Source: Streptomyces viridochromogenes
Lineage (GTDB): Bacteria > Actinomycetota > Actinomycetes > Streptomycetales > Streptomycetaceae
Assembly: GCF_001270495.1 (NCBI RefSeq)
Contig: NZ_LGUR01000036.1
Coordinates: 62,001-126,000 of the forward strand
Direction: 5' to 3'
Length of the DNA stretch: 64,000 nucleotides
Part shown: positions 27,744 to 36,145 of the stretch, one piece after another
Position numbering within the stretch: the first letter of the stretch is position 1
How the letters are laid out: each line of letters opens with the position of its first letter
Notes under the pieces: model-generated
Told to the model about the DNA's origin: nothing
The model's database searches: none
Seen by the model: only the letters and a program-made list of their open reading frames with translations
Made by a program: the position numbers and the translations under genes

Positions 27744-28643
27744 GTGACGGGAACCGGCGCGCGCACAGGTGATCCGGAGCGTGGCACGCTCGACAAGGCC
27801 GCTGCGGAGAACTTCCCCGTGGCGCCTTTCTTTCTGCCCAGGGCCTGGCGCACCGACCTCATGGCCGTCTACGGCTTCGCCCGCCTCGTCGACGACATCG
27901 GTGACGGCGATCTCGCTCCCGGCGGCGCCGACGCCCGGCTGCTCGGCGTGTCGCCCGAGGAGGCCGACGACCGCCTGGTCCTCCTCGACGCCTTCGAGAC
28001 CGACCTGCGCCGCGTCTTCGACGGAACCCCGCACCACCCCCTGCTGCGCCGACTGCAGCCGACCGTCCGCCGCCGTTCGCTGACCCCCGAGCCCTTCCTC
28101 GGCCTGATCGCCGCGAACCGTCAGGATCAGCTGGTGGGGCGGTACGAGACCTACGACGATCTCCTTGCCTACTGCGAACTGTCCGCCAACCCCGTCGGCC
28201 GTCTCGTCCTCGCCGTCACCGGCACCGGGACGCCCGAGCGGATCCGCCGCTCCGACGCGGTGTGCACGGCGCTCCAGATCATCGAGCACCTCCAGGACGT
28301 CGCCGAGGACCTCGGCCGTGACCGGATCTATCTGCCCGCGGCGGACATGAAACGCTTTCACGTCCAGGAAACCGACCTGGCGGCAAAAACAGCAGGCGCG
28401 TCGGTGCGCGCACTGGTTGCATATGAAGCCGAACGCGCCCAAACCCTCCTGAATGAAGGCACCCCGCTGGTGGGTAGCGTCCACGGCAGGCTGAAGCTGC
28501 TGCTCGCGGGATTCGTGGCGGGGGGAAAGGCGGCGATCCGTGCGATCTCCGCCGCCGAATACGACGTACTTCCCGGCCCGCCCAAGGCAAGCAGGCTCCA
28601 GCTGCTGCGCGAGGTGGGCGTGACTCTGCGAGGAGAGGGGTGA
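27744..28643 (+). CDS. hpnC: Squalene synthase HpnC (hydroxysqualene-forming)
   Basis: 299 residues from the GTG at 27744; an ATG 30 nt upstream is the alternative. Trans-isoprenyl diphosphate synthase fold with the first Asp-rich motif VDDIGD (residues 49-54) and the second region DVAEDLGRDRIYLP. In the three-step HpnCDE route HpnD makes presqualene diphosphate, HpnC converts it to hydroxysqualene and HpnE reduces it to squalene. No good Shine-Dalgarno precedes the GTG; a short upstream frame ends in GTGA with it, so translation may be coupled to that. Stop overlaps hpnD (GTGA). Confidence 0.92.
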   Translation: MTGTGARTGDPERGTLDKAAAENFPVAPFFLPRAWRTDLMAVYGFARLVDDIGDGDLAPGGADARLLGVSPEEADDRLVLLDAFETDLRRVFDGTPHHPLLRRLQPTVRRRSLTPEPFLGLIAANRQDQLVGRYETYDDLLAYCELSANPVGRLVLAVTGTGTPERIRRSDAVCTALQIIEHLQDVAEDLGRDRIYLPAADMKRFHVQETDLAAKTAGASVRALVAYEAERAQTLLNEGTPLVGSVHGRLKLLLAGFVAGGKAAIRAISAAEYDVLPGPPKASRLQLLREVGVTLRGEG

Positions 28644-29590
28644 TCCGGACCGTGGAGTCTGCACCACACGCGTCCGCACCGGTACTCGCCGCCTACAGCT
28701 ACTGCGAGGCCGTCACAGGGCGGCAGGCCCGTAACTTCGCCTACGGCATCAGGCTGCTGCCCACGCCCAAGCGCCGGGCGATGTCGGCGCTGTACGCGTT
28801 CTCGCGCCGCGTCGACGACATTGGCGACGGCGCCCTGACCGACGACGTCAAGATCGCCAGACTCGAGGACACCCGGGAGTTGCTGACCCGGATCCGCGAC
28901 CGGGCGGTCGACGAGGACGACATCGACCCCGTGGCCGTCGCACTGGCCCACGCCGCCGACACCTTCCCGATCCCGCTCGGCGGCCTGGACGAGCTCATCG
29001 ACGGCGTCCTGATGGACGTGCGCGGTGAGACCTACGAGACCTGGGACGACCTGAAGGTCTACTGCCGCTGTGTGGCGGGCGCCATCGGGCGGCTCTCGCT
29101 CGGCGTGTTCGGCACGGAACCCGGCGCGCGCGGCGCCGAGCGCGCGCCCGAGTACGCCGACACGCTCGGGCTGGCCCTGCAGCTCACCAACATCCTGCGG
29201 GACGTCCGCGAGGACGCCGAGGGCGGTCGTACCTATCTGCCCTCCGACGACCTCGCCAAATTCGGCTGCTCGACCGGCTTCAGCGGGGCGACACCACCGG
29301 AGGGCTCCGACTTCGCGGGCCTTGTGCACTTCGAAGTGCGTCGGGCCCGCGCCCTTTTCGCTGAGGGCTACCGGCTGCTTCCCATGCTGGACCGGCGCAG
29401 CGGCGCCTGTGTCGCCGCCATGGCCGGCATCTACCTCCGTCTTCTCGACCGCATCGAGCGCGACCCGCAGGCCGTGCTGCGCGGCCGGGTCTCCCTGCCC
29501 GGGCGCGAGAAGGCGTACGTCGCCGTGCGCGGCCTGTCCGGTCTGGACGCCCGGCATGTGACCCGGCGAACCGTCAGGAGGCGCGCCTGA
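28640..29590 (+). CDS. hpnD: Presqualene diphosphate synthase HpnD
   Basis: 316 residues, phytoene/squalene synthase family. First Asp-rich motif SRRVDDIGDG near residues 56-65, second motif NILRDVREDAEGGRTYLP around residue 190, and the helix YSYCEAVTGRQARNFAYGI at the N-terminus that positions the substrate. It condenses two farnesyl diphosphates head-to-head to presqualene diphosphate, the first committed step. AGGAGAGG precedes the GTG. Its TGA shares one base with the ATG of a 47-residue gene, so the operon stays coupled. Confidence 0.92.
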   Translation: MIRTVESAPHASAPVLAAYSYCEAVTGRQARNFAYGIRLLPTPKRRAMSALYAFSRRVDDIGDGALTDDVKIARLEDTRELLTRIRDRAVDEDDIDPVAVALAHAADTFPIPLGGLDELIDGVLMDVRGETYETWDDLKVYCRCVAGAIGRLSLGVFGTEPGARGAERAPEYADTLGLALQLTNILRDVREDAEGGRTYLPSDDLAKFGCSTGFSGATPPEGSDFAGLVHFEVRRARALFAEGYRLLPMLDRRSGACVAAMAGIYLRLLDRIERDPQAVLRGRVSLPGREKAYVAVRGLSGLDARHVTRRTVRRRA

Positions 29591-29733
29591 TGGACATTCG
29601 GGCCCAAGGTGATGCCACCGGCGAAAAGCGGCGGGCAACCCTCCGCTGCCGGGTCGCGTCCCTGACTGAGACGACCGGCCGTGCACCGTTCAAGTACCCG
29701 CACGGCGGTCGCGCAGGGGAGGGTGCACGATGA
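29590..29733 (+). CDS. Small coupled protein inside the hopanoid operon (47 residues, DUF6380-like)
   Basis: Reading frame of 47 codons between hpnD and hpnE. Its ATG shares one base with the hpnD stop (TGATG) and its TGA overlaps the hpnE ATG (ATGA), so it is translated in line with both. The product starts MDIRAQGDATGEKRRATLR, is basic, and has the segment CRVASLTETTGRAPFK. No membrane helix or known motif. I recall similar short Streptomyces proteins catalogued as DUF6380, but cannot check. The exact fit into the intergenic gap argues that it is real; it may help HpnD-HpnE coupling or be a coupling device only. Confidence 0.7.
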   Translation: MDIRAQGDATGEKRRATLRCRVASLTETTGRAPFKYPHGGRAGEGAR

Positions 29734-31160
29734 CCGACGGCACGCGGCCGCAAGCGCCGCTCGCGGACATCCCCGGACGCCCCGGGAAGGACGCCGTCGT
29801 GGTCGGCGGCGGGCTGGCCGGCATCACCGCCGCGCTCGCGCTCGCCGACGCCGGAGTGCGCGTGACCCTGATCGAGGGCCGGCCGCGGCTCGGTGGCCTC
29901 GCCTTCTCCTTCCAGCGCGGCGACCTGACCGTCGACAACGGACAGCACGTCTATCTGCGCTGCTGCACCGCCTACCGCTGGTTCCTCGACCGCGTCGAGG
30001 GGACGGCGCTGGCACCGCTGCAGGAGCGTCTCGACGTGCCCGTGGTCGACCTCGCGCGGCCCGAGGGACGACGGCTCGGCAGGCTGCGGCGCGACGCGCT
30101 GCCCGTACCCCTGCATCTGGGCCGGAGCCTGGCGACGTATCCGCATCTGTCGCTCGCCGATCGCGCCAAGGTCGGGCGTGCCGCGCTCGCGCTCAAGGGG
30201 CTCGACCTCGCCGATCCGAGCCTGGACGCACAGGACTTCGGCAGCTGGCTGACCGCGCACGGTCAGTCGGCGCGTGCCGTCGAGGCCCTGTGGGACCTGG
30301 TCGGGGTCGCCACCCTCAACGCGGTCGCGGGCGACGCCTCGCTGGGGCTCGCCGCGATGGTGTTCAAGACCGGTCTGCTGTCCGACCCGGGCGCGGCCGA
30401 CATCGGATGGGCGCACGTCCCGCTGGGTGAACTGCATGACCGGCTGGCCCGCAAGGCGCTCGACTCCGCGGGCGTCCGTACCGAGGTCCGAACACGCGTC
30501 ACCTCCATCTCTACCGACGAGAACGGGCGTTGGAGCGTTCAGGTTCCCGGCGAGACGCTGCGGGCGGACGCGATCGTGCTCGCGGTGGCCCAGCGCGAGG
30601 CGTACGACCTGCTGCCCGAGGGTGCCCTCGACGCCCCGGAACGGCTGCTGGAGATCGGCACCGCGCCGATCCTCAACGTCCATGTCGTGTACGACCGCAA
30701 GGTGCTCGGCAGGCCGTTCTTCGCGGCGCTCGGCACCCCGGTGCAGTGGGTGTTCGACCGCACCGACGCCTCCGGGCTCAGGGACGGCGGCCAGTACCTC
30801 GCCCTGTCCCAGTCGGCCGCGCAGGACGAGATCGACGAACCGGTCGCCACGCTGCGCGAGCGGTATCTGCCCGAGCTGGAGCGGCTGTTGCCCAGGGCGC
30901 GCGGTGCGCGGGTGAAGGACTTCTTCGTGACCCGGGAGCGCTCCGCGACGTTCGCTCCCACCCCCGGCGTCGGGCGGCTGCGGCCCGGCGCCCGTACCAA
31001 GGCACCCGGCCTCTGTCTGGCCGGAGCGTGGACCGCCACTGGGTGGCCCGCGACCATGGAGAGTGCGGTCCGCAGTGGCGTGAGTGCGGCGGGAGCCGCG
31101 CTGAGCGCCCTGGGCCGGCCCCGCCCCCACCACCTCTTCGACGTCGAGGAGGCGGCGTGA
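29730..31160 (+). CDS. hpnE: Hydroxysqualene dehydroxylase HpnE
   Basis: 476 residues, FAD-dependent amine-oxidase/phytoene-desaturase-like fold. FAD dinucleotide-binding motif VVGGGLAGITAALALADAG at residues ~21-39, followed by LGGLAFSF and DNGQHVYLRC; the C-terminal FAD segment is LCLAGAWTATGWPATMESAVRSG written here in part as GAWTATGWPATMESA. It reduces hydroxysqualene to squalene with FADH2. ATG overlaps the stop of the 47-residue gene; its TGA shares a base with the next ATG. Homologues are often mislabelled phytoene desaturase; the HpnCD context makes HpnE the better name. Confidence 0.92.
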   Translation: MTDGTRPQAPLADIPGRPGKDAVVVGGGLAGITAALALADAGVRVTLIEGRPRLGGLAFSFQRGDLTVDNGQHVYLRCCTAYRWFLDRVEGTALAPLQERLDVPVVDLARPEGRRLGRLRRDALPVPLHLGRSLATYPHLSLADRAKVGRAALALKGLDLADPSLDAQDFGSWLTAHGQSARAVEALWDLVGVATLNAVAGDASLGLAAMVFKTGLLSDPGAADIGWAHVPLGELHDRLARKALDSAGVRTEVRTRVTSISTDENGRWSVQVPGETLRADAIVLAVAQREAYDLLPEGALDAPERLLEIGTAPILNVHVVYDRKVLGRPFFAALGTPVQWVFDRTDASGLRDGGQYLALSQSAAQDEIDEPVATLRERYLPELERLLPRARGARVKDFFVTRERSATFAPTPGVGRLRPGARTKAPGLCLAGAWTATGWPATMESAVRSGVSAAGAALSALGRPRPHHLFDVEEAA

Positions 31161-32296
31161 TGCTGAACGAGCGCCCGGCGGCAGGCCCCCGCACCCCCGG
31201 TACCGCAACAAGAGGAGAGACCGTGCCCACTGTGCCCCCGGCCGAGAAGGCCGCTCGAGAGACCGCGGTGGACGTGACCGCGCTCCTGGAGCGCGGGAGG
31301 ACCCTGGCCACACCGGTACTGCGGGCGGCGATCGACCGCCTGGCCGCTCCCATGGACACCGTTTCCGCCTACCACTTCGGCTGGATCGACGCCGCCGGCA
31401 ACCCCACGGCCGGCGACGGCGGCAAGGCCGTACGCCCCGCCCTCGCGGTACTCTCCGCCGAGGTCACCGGTGCCGCGCCCGAGGTCGGCATCCCCGGTGC
31501 CGTCGCCGTCGAGCTGGTCCACAACTTCTCCCTGCTGCACGACGACCTGATGGACGGCGACGAACAACGCCGCCACCGCGACACCGTCTGGAAGGTGCAC
31601 GGCCCCGCCCAGGCCATCCTCGTCGGCGACGCCCTGTTCGCCCTCGCCAACGAGGTCCTGCTGGAACTCGGCACCGTCGAGGCCGGCCGCGCCACCCGCC
31701 GTCTGACCACCGCCACCCGCGCCCTCATCGACGGCCAGGCACAGGACATCTCCTACGAGCACCGCGACCGCGTCAGCGTCGAGGAGTGCCTGGAGATGGA
31801 GGGCAACAAGACCGGTGCCCTGCTCGCCTGCGCCTGCTCCATCGGCGCGGTGCTCGGCGGCGCGGACGACCGCACCGCCGACACCCTGGAGAAGTACGGC
31901 TACCACCTGGGCCTCGCCTTCCAGGCCGTCGACGACCTCCTCGGCATCTGGGGCGATCCCGTCTCCACCGGCAAGCAGACCTGGAGCGACTTGCGCCAGC
32001 GCAAGAAGTCCCTGCCGGTCGTGGCCGCGCTCGCGGCGGGCGGCTCCGCCTCCGAGCGGCTCGGTGAGATCCTCGCCGCCGACGCCAAGAGCAGCGACTT
32101 CGAGAACTTCTCCGAGGAGGAGTTCGCGGCCCGCGCGGCCCTGATCGAGGAGGCGGGCGGCCGCGAGTGGACCGCCGACGAGGCGCGCCGTCAGCACGCC
32201 GTCGCCGTCGAGGCGCTGGACACGGTCGACATGCCCGACCGGGTGCGGGCGCAGTTCACGGCACTCGCCGACTTCGTCGTCGTACGGAAGAGATGA
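31160..32296 (+). CDS. Polyprenyl (probably farnesyl) diphosphate synthase
   Basis: 378 residues, trans-prenyltransferase. First Asp-rich motif LLHDDLMDGD, second motif AFQAVDDLLGIWGD, and the Lys/Arg diphosphate ligands GGKAVRP. ATG at 31160 is used because AGGAGG lies 7 nt before it; an in-frame GTG at 31223 also has a good ribosome site and would remove a proline-rich 21-residue tail. The residues before the first motif (HNFSLLHDD) are compatible with a short-chain product, so farnesyl diphosphate supply for HpnD is the likely task. Followed by a 142-nt gap, the largest inside the hopanoid operon. Confidence 0.88.
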   Translation: MLNERPAAGPRTPGTATRGETVPTVPPAEKAARETAVDVTALLERGRTLATPVLRAAIDRLAAPMDTVSAYHFGWIDAAGNPTAGDGGKAVRPALAVLSAEVTGAAPEVGIPGAVAVELVHNFSLLHDDLMDGDEQRRHRDTVWKVHGPAQAILVGDALFALANEVLLELGTVEAGRATRRLTTATRALIDGQAQDISYEHRDRVSVEECLEMEGNKTGALLACACSIGAVLGGADDRTADTLEKYGYHLGLAFQAVDDLLGIWGDPVSTGKQTWSDLRQRKKSLPVVAALAAGGSASERLGEILAADAKSSDFENFSEEEFAARAALIEEAGGREWTADEARRQHAVAVEALDTVDMPDRVRAQFTALADFVVVRKR

Positions 32297-32438
32297 GCAC
32301 CACCGGGCGAAAAGAGATGATCAGTATCGGTCGAATAGCCCTCGCGTAGTCGCCGGCCGGTGTGGCGGGAACCAGCGCACCGGCCGACGGCGGACCCACA
32401 GCAGACGCACTACAGGAGCACTGCACGAAGGGGAAGCC
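32297..32438 (+). other. Intra-operon gap before shc with hairpin and mini-frame
   Basis: An 18-codon frame (32293-32349) starts by ATGA overlap with the prenyl synthase stop. A hairpin follows with perfect 8-bp arms 32355-32362 and 32378-32385. This may attenuate or re-set transcription before shc, or be a site of RNA processing. GAAGGGGAAGCC just before 32439 is the shc ribosome site. Confidence 0.45.
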
Positions 32439-34472
32439 ATGACAGCGACGACCGACGGAAGCACCGGGGCTCTCCCGCCCCGGGCAGCCGCGGCCAGCGA
32501 CACCGACAGCGAGACCCCCGTGGCGGCCGGGGTGCACGAAGCCGCCCGGCGCGCGGTCCAGCGCGCCACCGAGTTCCTGCTGAGCCGGCAGGACGCCCGG
32601 GGCTGGTGGAAGGGCGACCTCGAGACGAACGTCACCATGGACGCCGAGGACCTGCTGCTCCGTCAGTTTCTGGGCATCCGCGACGAGAAGACCACCCGGG
32701 CCGCCGCGCTCTTCATCCGCGGCGAGCAGCGCCACGACGGCGCCTGGGCCACCTTCTACGGCGGTCCGGGCGAACTCTCCGCCACCATCGAGGCGTACGT
32801 CGCGCTCCGTCTGGCCGGCGACGCGCCGGACGCGGCGCACATGGCGAAGGCGTCGGCCTGGATCCGTGAGCGGGGCGGCATCGCCGCCGCCCGGGTGTTC
32901 ACCCGGATCTGGCTGGCCCTGTTCGGCTGGTGGAAGTGGGAGGACCTGCCCGAACTCCCGCCGGAGCTCATCTACTTCCCCAAGTGGATGCCGCTCAACA
33001 TCTACGACTTCGGGTGCTGGGCCCGGCAGACCATCGTCCCGCTGACGATCGTCTCCGCGAAGCGGCCGGTACGGCCCGCGCCCTTCCCGCTCGACGAACT
33101 GCACACCGACCCGAGCGACCCCAACCCGGTCAAGCCCCTCGCGCCGACGGCGAGTTGGGACGGCGCCTTCCAGCGGCTCGACAAGGCGCTGCACCAGCTG
33201 CGCAAGGTCGCCCCGCGCGGACTGCGCAGAGCCGCCATGAACAGCGCCGCACGCTGGATCATCGAGCGCCAGGAGAACGACGGCTGCTGGGGCGGCATCC
33301 AGCCCCCGGCGGTGTACTCGATCATCGCCCTGCACCTGCTCGGCTACGACCTCGAACACCCCGTCATGCGCGAGGGGTTGGCGTCGCTGGACCGCTTCGC
33401 CGTCTGGCGCGAGGACGGGGCCCGGATGATCGAGGCGTGCCAGTCGCCGGTCTGGGACACCTGCCTGGCGACCATCGCGCTCGTGGACGCGGGCGTGCCC
33501 GCCGACCATCCGCAGCTCGTCAAGGCCGCGGACTGGATGCTGGGCGAGGAGATCGTCCGGTCCGGCGACTGGGCGGTCAAGCGACCCCAACTTCCGCCGG
33601 GCGGCTGGGCGTTCGAGTTCCACAACGACAACTACCCCGACATCGACGACACCGCCGAGGTGGTCCTCGCGCTGCGCCGGGTGAAGCACCACGACCCGGA
33701 GCGGGTCGAGAAGGCCATCGGACGCGGGGTGCGCTGGAACCTCGGGATGCAGTCGAGGAACGGGGCGTGGGGCGCCTTCGACGTCGACAACACCAGCCCC
33801 TTCCCGAACCGCCTGCCGTTCTGCGACTTCGGCGAGGTCATCGACCCGCCGTCCGCCGACGTCACCGCGCACGTGGTGGAGATGCTGGCCGTCGAGGGGC
33901 TCGCCCACGACCCGCGCACCCGGCGCGGCATCCAGTGGCTGCTCGCCGAGCAGGAGCCGGACGGCTCGTGGTTCGGGCGCTGGGGCGTCAACTACGTCTA
34001 CGGCACCGGATCAGTCGTACCCGCCCTGGTGGCGGCCGGCTTCCCTGGCTCGCACCCGGCGATCCGCCGCGCCGTGACCTGGCTGGAGTCGGTCCAGAAC
34101 GACGACGGCGGCTGGGGCGAGGACCTGCGCTCCTACAGGTACGTCAAGGAGTGGAGCGGCAAGGGCGCCTCGACCGCCTCGCAGACCGCGTGGGCGCTGA
34201 TGGCCCTGCTCGCCGCGGGGGAGAAGGACTCCAAGGCCGTCGAGCGCGGCATCGAGTGGCTGGCGGCCGCCCAGCGCGAGGACGGCTCCTGGGACGAGCC
34301 GTACTTCACCGGCACCGGCTTCCCCTGGGACTTCTCGATCAACTACCACCTCTACCGTCAGGTCTTCCCGCTCACCGCGCTCGGCCGGTACGTCCACGGA
34401 GAGCCCTTCGCCGAGCAGCCACGGACGAACGAGGCGCCCGGGAAGTCGCTCGCCGAGGCCAAGGGGAGCTGA
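32439..34472 (+). CDS. shc: Squalene-hopene cyclase
   Basis: 677 residues, class II triterpene cyclase that folds squalene into hopene and hopanol at the membrane surface. The protonating motif DIDDTA is at residues 401-406. At least six QW repeats are visible (QDARGWW, QENDGCWGG, QSRNGAWGAF, QEPDGSWFGRWG, QNDDGGWGED, QREDGSWDEP), which stabilise the double alpha-barrel. Length is typical of bacterial enzymes. The N-terminal 30 residues are Ala/Thr-rich and not part of the fold. The stop shares its last base with the hpnG ATG. Confidence 0.96.
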   Translation: MTATTDGSTGALPPRAAAASDTDSETPVAAGVHEAARRAVQRATEFLLSRQDARGWWKGDLETNVTMDAEDLLLRQFLGIRDEKTTRAAALFIRGEQRHDGAWATFYGGPGELSATIEAYVALRLAGDAPDAAHMAKASAWIRERGGIAAARVFTRIWLALFGWWKWEDLPELPPELIYFPKWMPLNIYDFGCWARQTIVPLTIVSAKRPVRPAPFPLDELHTDPSDPNPVKPLAPTASWDGAFQRLDKALHQLRKVAPRGLRRAAMNSAARWIIERQENDGCWGGIQPPAVYSIIALHLLGYDLEHPVMREGLASLDRFAVWREDGARMIEACQSPVWDTCLATIALVDAGVPADHPQLVKAADWMLGEEIVRSGDWAVKRPQLPPGGWAFEFHNDNYPDIDDTAEVVLALRRVKHHDPERVEKAIGRGVRWNLGMQSRNGAWGAFDVDNTSPFPNRLPFCDFGEVIDPPSADVTAHVVEMLAVEGLAHDPRTRRGIQWLLAEQEPDGSWFGRWGVNYVYGTGSVVPALVAAGFPGSHPAIRRAVTWLESVQNDDGGWGEDLRSYRYVKEWSGKGASTASQTAWALMALLAAGEKDSKAVERGIEWLAAAQREDGSWDEPYFTGTGFPWDFSINYHLYRQVFPLTALGRYVHGEPFAEQPRTNEAPGKSLAEAKGS

Positions 34473-35113
34473 TGAGCCCACAGCCCGCCGCGGCCCCGCT
34501 GCTGATCGCCTGCGCGCTCGGCATCGAGCAGCTCGCCCTGCGCACCAGCGACCGCGGCGGCGCCGGCGGGCCCGTCACCGTGCTCCGTACGGGCATGGGG
34601 CCCCGGGCGGCCGAACGCTCCGTCACCCGGATGCTGGCCGATCCGGCCCTGAGCGGGGCCGCCGTCCTCGCCACGGGGTTCTGCGCGGGGCTCGCCCCCG
34701 ACATGCACCCCGGTGACCTGGTCGTCGCCGAGGAGACCCGGGATCCGGGTGGAACCATTCCGTGCGTAGGGACCGACCTACTCGTCAAAGAGCTGGTGCG
34801 CGCCGCCCCCGGCCGCACCGTCCACACCGGACCGCTCATCGGCTCGGATCACATCATCCGAGGTCAGGAAAGGTCCGATCTGCTCGCGACCGGCGCGATC
34901 GCGGTCGACATGGAGTCGGCGGCCACGCTCCTGAGCGCCGTGCGCGCGGGTGAGCGCCCGGTTGCGGCCGTACGGGTGGTCGTGGACGCTCCAGAACATG
35001 AACTCGTCCGGATCGGCACGTTGCGCGGTGGAATATCGGCCTTCCGCGTCCTTCGTGTCGTTCTACCCGCATTCTATGAATGGCACCGTTCTTTGCTGCT
35101 CCCCAGGAGGTGA
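34472..35113 (+). CDS. hpnG: HpnG, adenosylhopane nucleoside phosphorylase
   Basis: 213 residues of the purine nucleoside phosphorylase / MTAN fold. The motif VDMESAA near residue 148 binds the ribose, and the N-terminal LLIACALGIEQL and ATGFCAGLAPDMHPGDLV strands form the Gly-rich base site. HpnG removes adenine from adenosylhopane, giving phosphoribosyl- or ribosylhopane for the side chain of bacteriohopanepolyols. ATG shares one base with the shc stop; the end overlaps the hpnH ribosome site. Confidence 0.9.
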   Translation: MSPQPAAAPLLIACALGIEQLALRTSDRGGAGGPVTVLRTGMGPRAAERSVTRMLADPALSGAAVLATGFCAGLAPDMHPGDLVVAEETRDPGGTIPCVGTDLLVKELVRAAPGRTVHTGPLIGSDHIIRGQERSDLLATGAIAVDMESAATLLSAVRAGERPVAAVRVVVDAPEHELVRIGTLRGGISAFRVLRVVLPAFYEWHRSLLLPRR

Positions 35114-35118
35114 GCCAG

Positions 35119-36141
35119 ATGGCCATGCCGCTGCGTCAGTCCATCAAGGTCGCTACTTACTTGGCCGAACAGAAGCTCCGCCGGCGGGACAAGTTTCCGC
35201 TCATCGTCGAGCTGGAACCGCTTTTCGCCTGCAACCTCAAATGCGAGGGCTGCGGCAAGATCCAGCACCCGGCCGGCGTACTCAAGCAGCGCATGCCGGT
35301 CGCCCAGGCTGTGGGAGCGGTTCTCGAATCAGGCGCGCCGATGGTGTCCATCGCCGGCGGCGAGCCCCTGATGCACCCTCAGATCGACGAGATCGTGCGG
35401 CAGTTGGTGGCCAAGCGGAAGTACGTCTTCCTGTGCACCAACGCCATGCTGCTGCGCAAGAAGATGGACAAGTTCACGCCCTCGCCCTACTTCGCCTTCG
35501 CCGTGCACATCGACGGCCTGCGCGAGCGCCACGACGAGTCGGTGGCGAAGGAGGGGGTGTTCGACGAGGCGGTGGAGGCGATCAAGGAGGCCAAGCGGCG
35601 CGGCTTCCGGGTCACCACCAACTCGACCTTCTTCAACACCGACACCCCGCAGACCATCATCGAGGTGCTCAACTTCCTCAACGACGACCTCAAGGTCGAC
35701 GAGATGATGATCTCGCCCGCCTACGCCTACGAGAAGGCCCCCGACCAGGAGCACTTCCTGGGCGTCGAGCAGACCCGCGAGCTGTTCAAGAAGGCCTTCG
35801 CGGGCGGCAACCGCAGGAAGTGGCGGCTCAACCACTCGCCGCTGTTCCTCGACTTCCTCGAGGGCAAGGTCGACTTCCCGTGCACCGCCTGGGCCATCCC
35901 GAACTACTCGCTGTTCGGCTGGCAGCGCCCCTGCTACCTGATGAGCGACGGGTACGTCCCCACGTACCGCGAGCTGATCGAGGAGACCGACTGGGACAAG
36001 TACGGCCGCGGCAAGGACCCGCGCTGCGCCAACTGCATGGCGCACTGCGGCTACGAGCCCACCGCCGTCCTCGCCACCATGGGCTCGCTCAAGGAGTCGC
36101 TGCGCGCCATGCGCGAGACGGTCTCCGGGAACCGGGAGTGA
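35119..36141 (+). CDS. hpnH: HpnH, radical SAM adenosylhopane synthase
   Basis: 340 residues. The radical-SAM cluster CxxxCxxC is C38-x3-C42-x2-C45 in [12 protein letters not shown], followed by the SAM-contact segment [13 protein letters not shown]-terminal Cys-rich part ([14 protein letters not shown]) probably holds an auxiliary site. HpnH joins the 5'-deoxyadenosyl group to diploptene to make adenosylhopane. ATG 35119 is chosen because AGGAGG ends 8 nt before it; a GTG at 35110 would overlap the hpnG stop. Acts in the cytoplasm on a membrane-bound lipid. Confidence 0.94.
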   Translation: MAMPLRQSIKVATYLAEQKLRRRDKFPLIVELEPLFACNLKCEGCGKIQHPAGVLKQRMPVAQAVGAVLESGAPMVSIAGGEPLMHPQIDEIVRQLVAKRKYVFLCTNAMLLRKKMDKFTPSPYFAFAVHIDGLRERHDESVAKEGVFDEAVEAIKEAKRRGFRVTTNSTFFNTDTPQTIIEVLNFLNDDLKVDEMMISPAYAYEKAPDQEHFLGVEQTRELFKKAFAGGNRRKWRLNHSPLFLDFLEGKVDFPCTAWAIPNYSLFGWQRPCYLMSDGYVPTYRELIEETDWDKYGRGKDPRCANCMAHCGYEPTAVLATMGSLKESLRAMRETVSGNRE

Positions 36142-36145
36142 CGCC

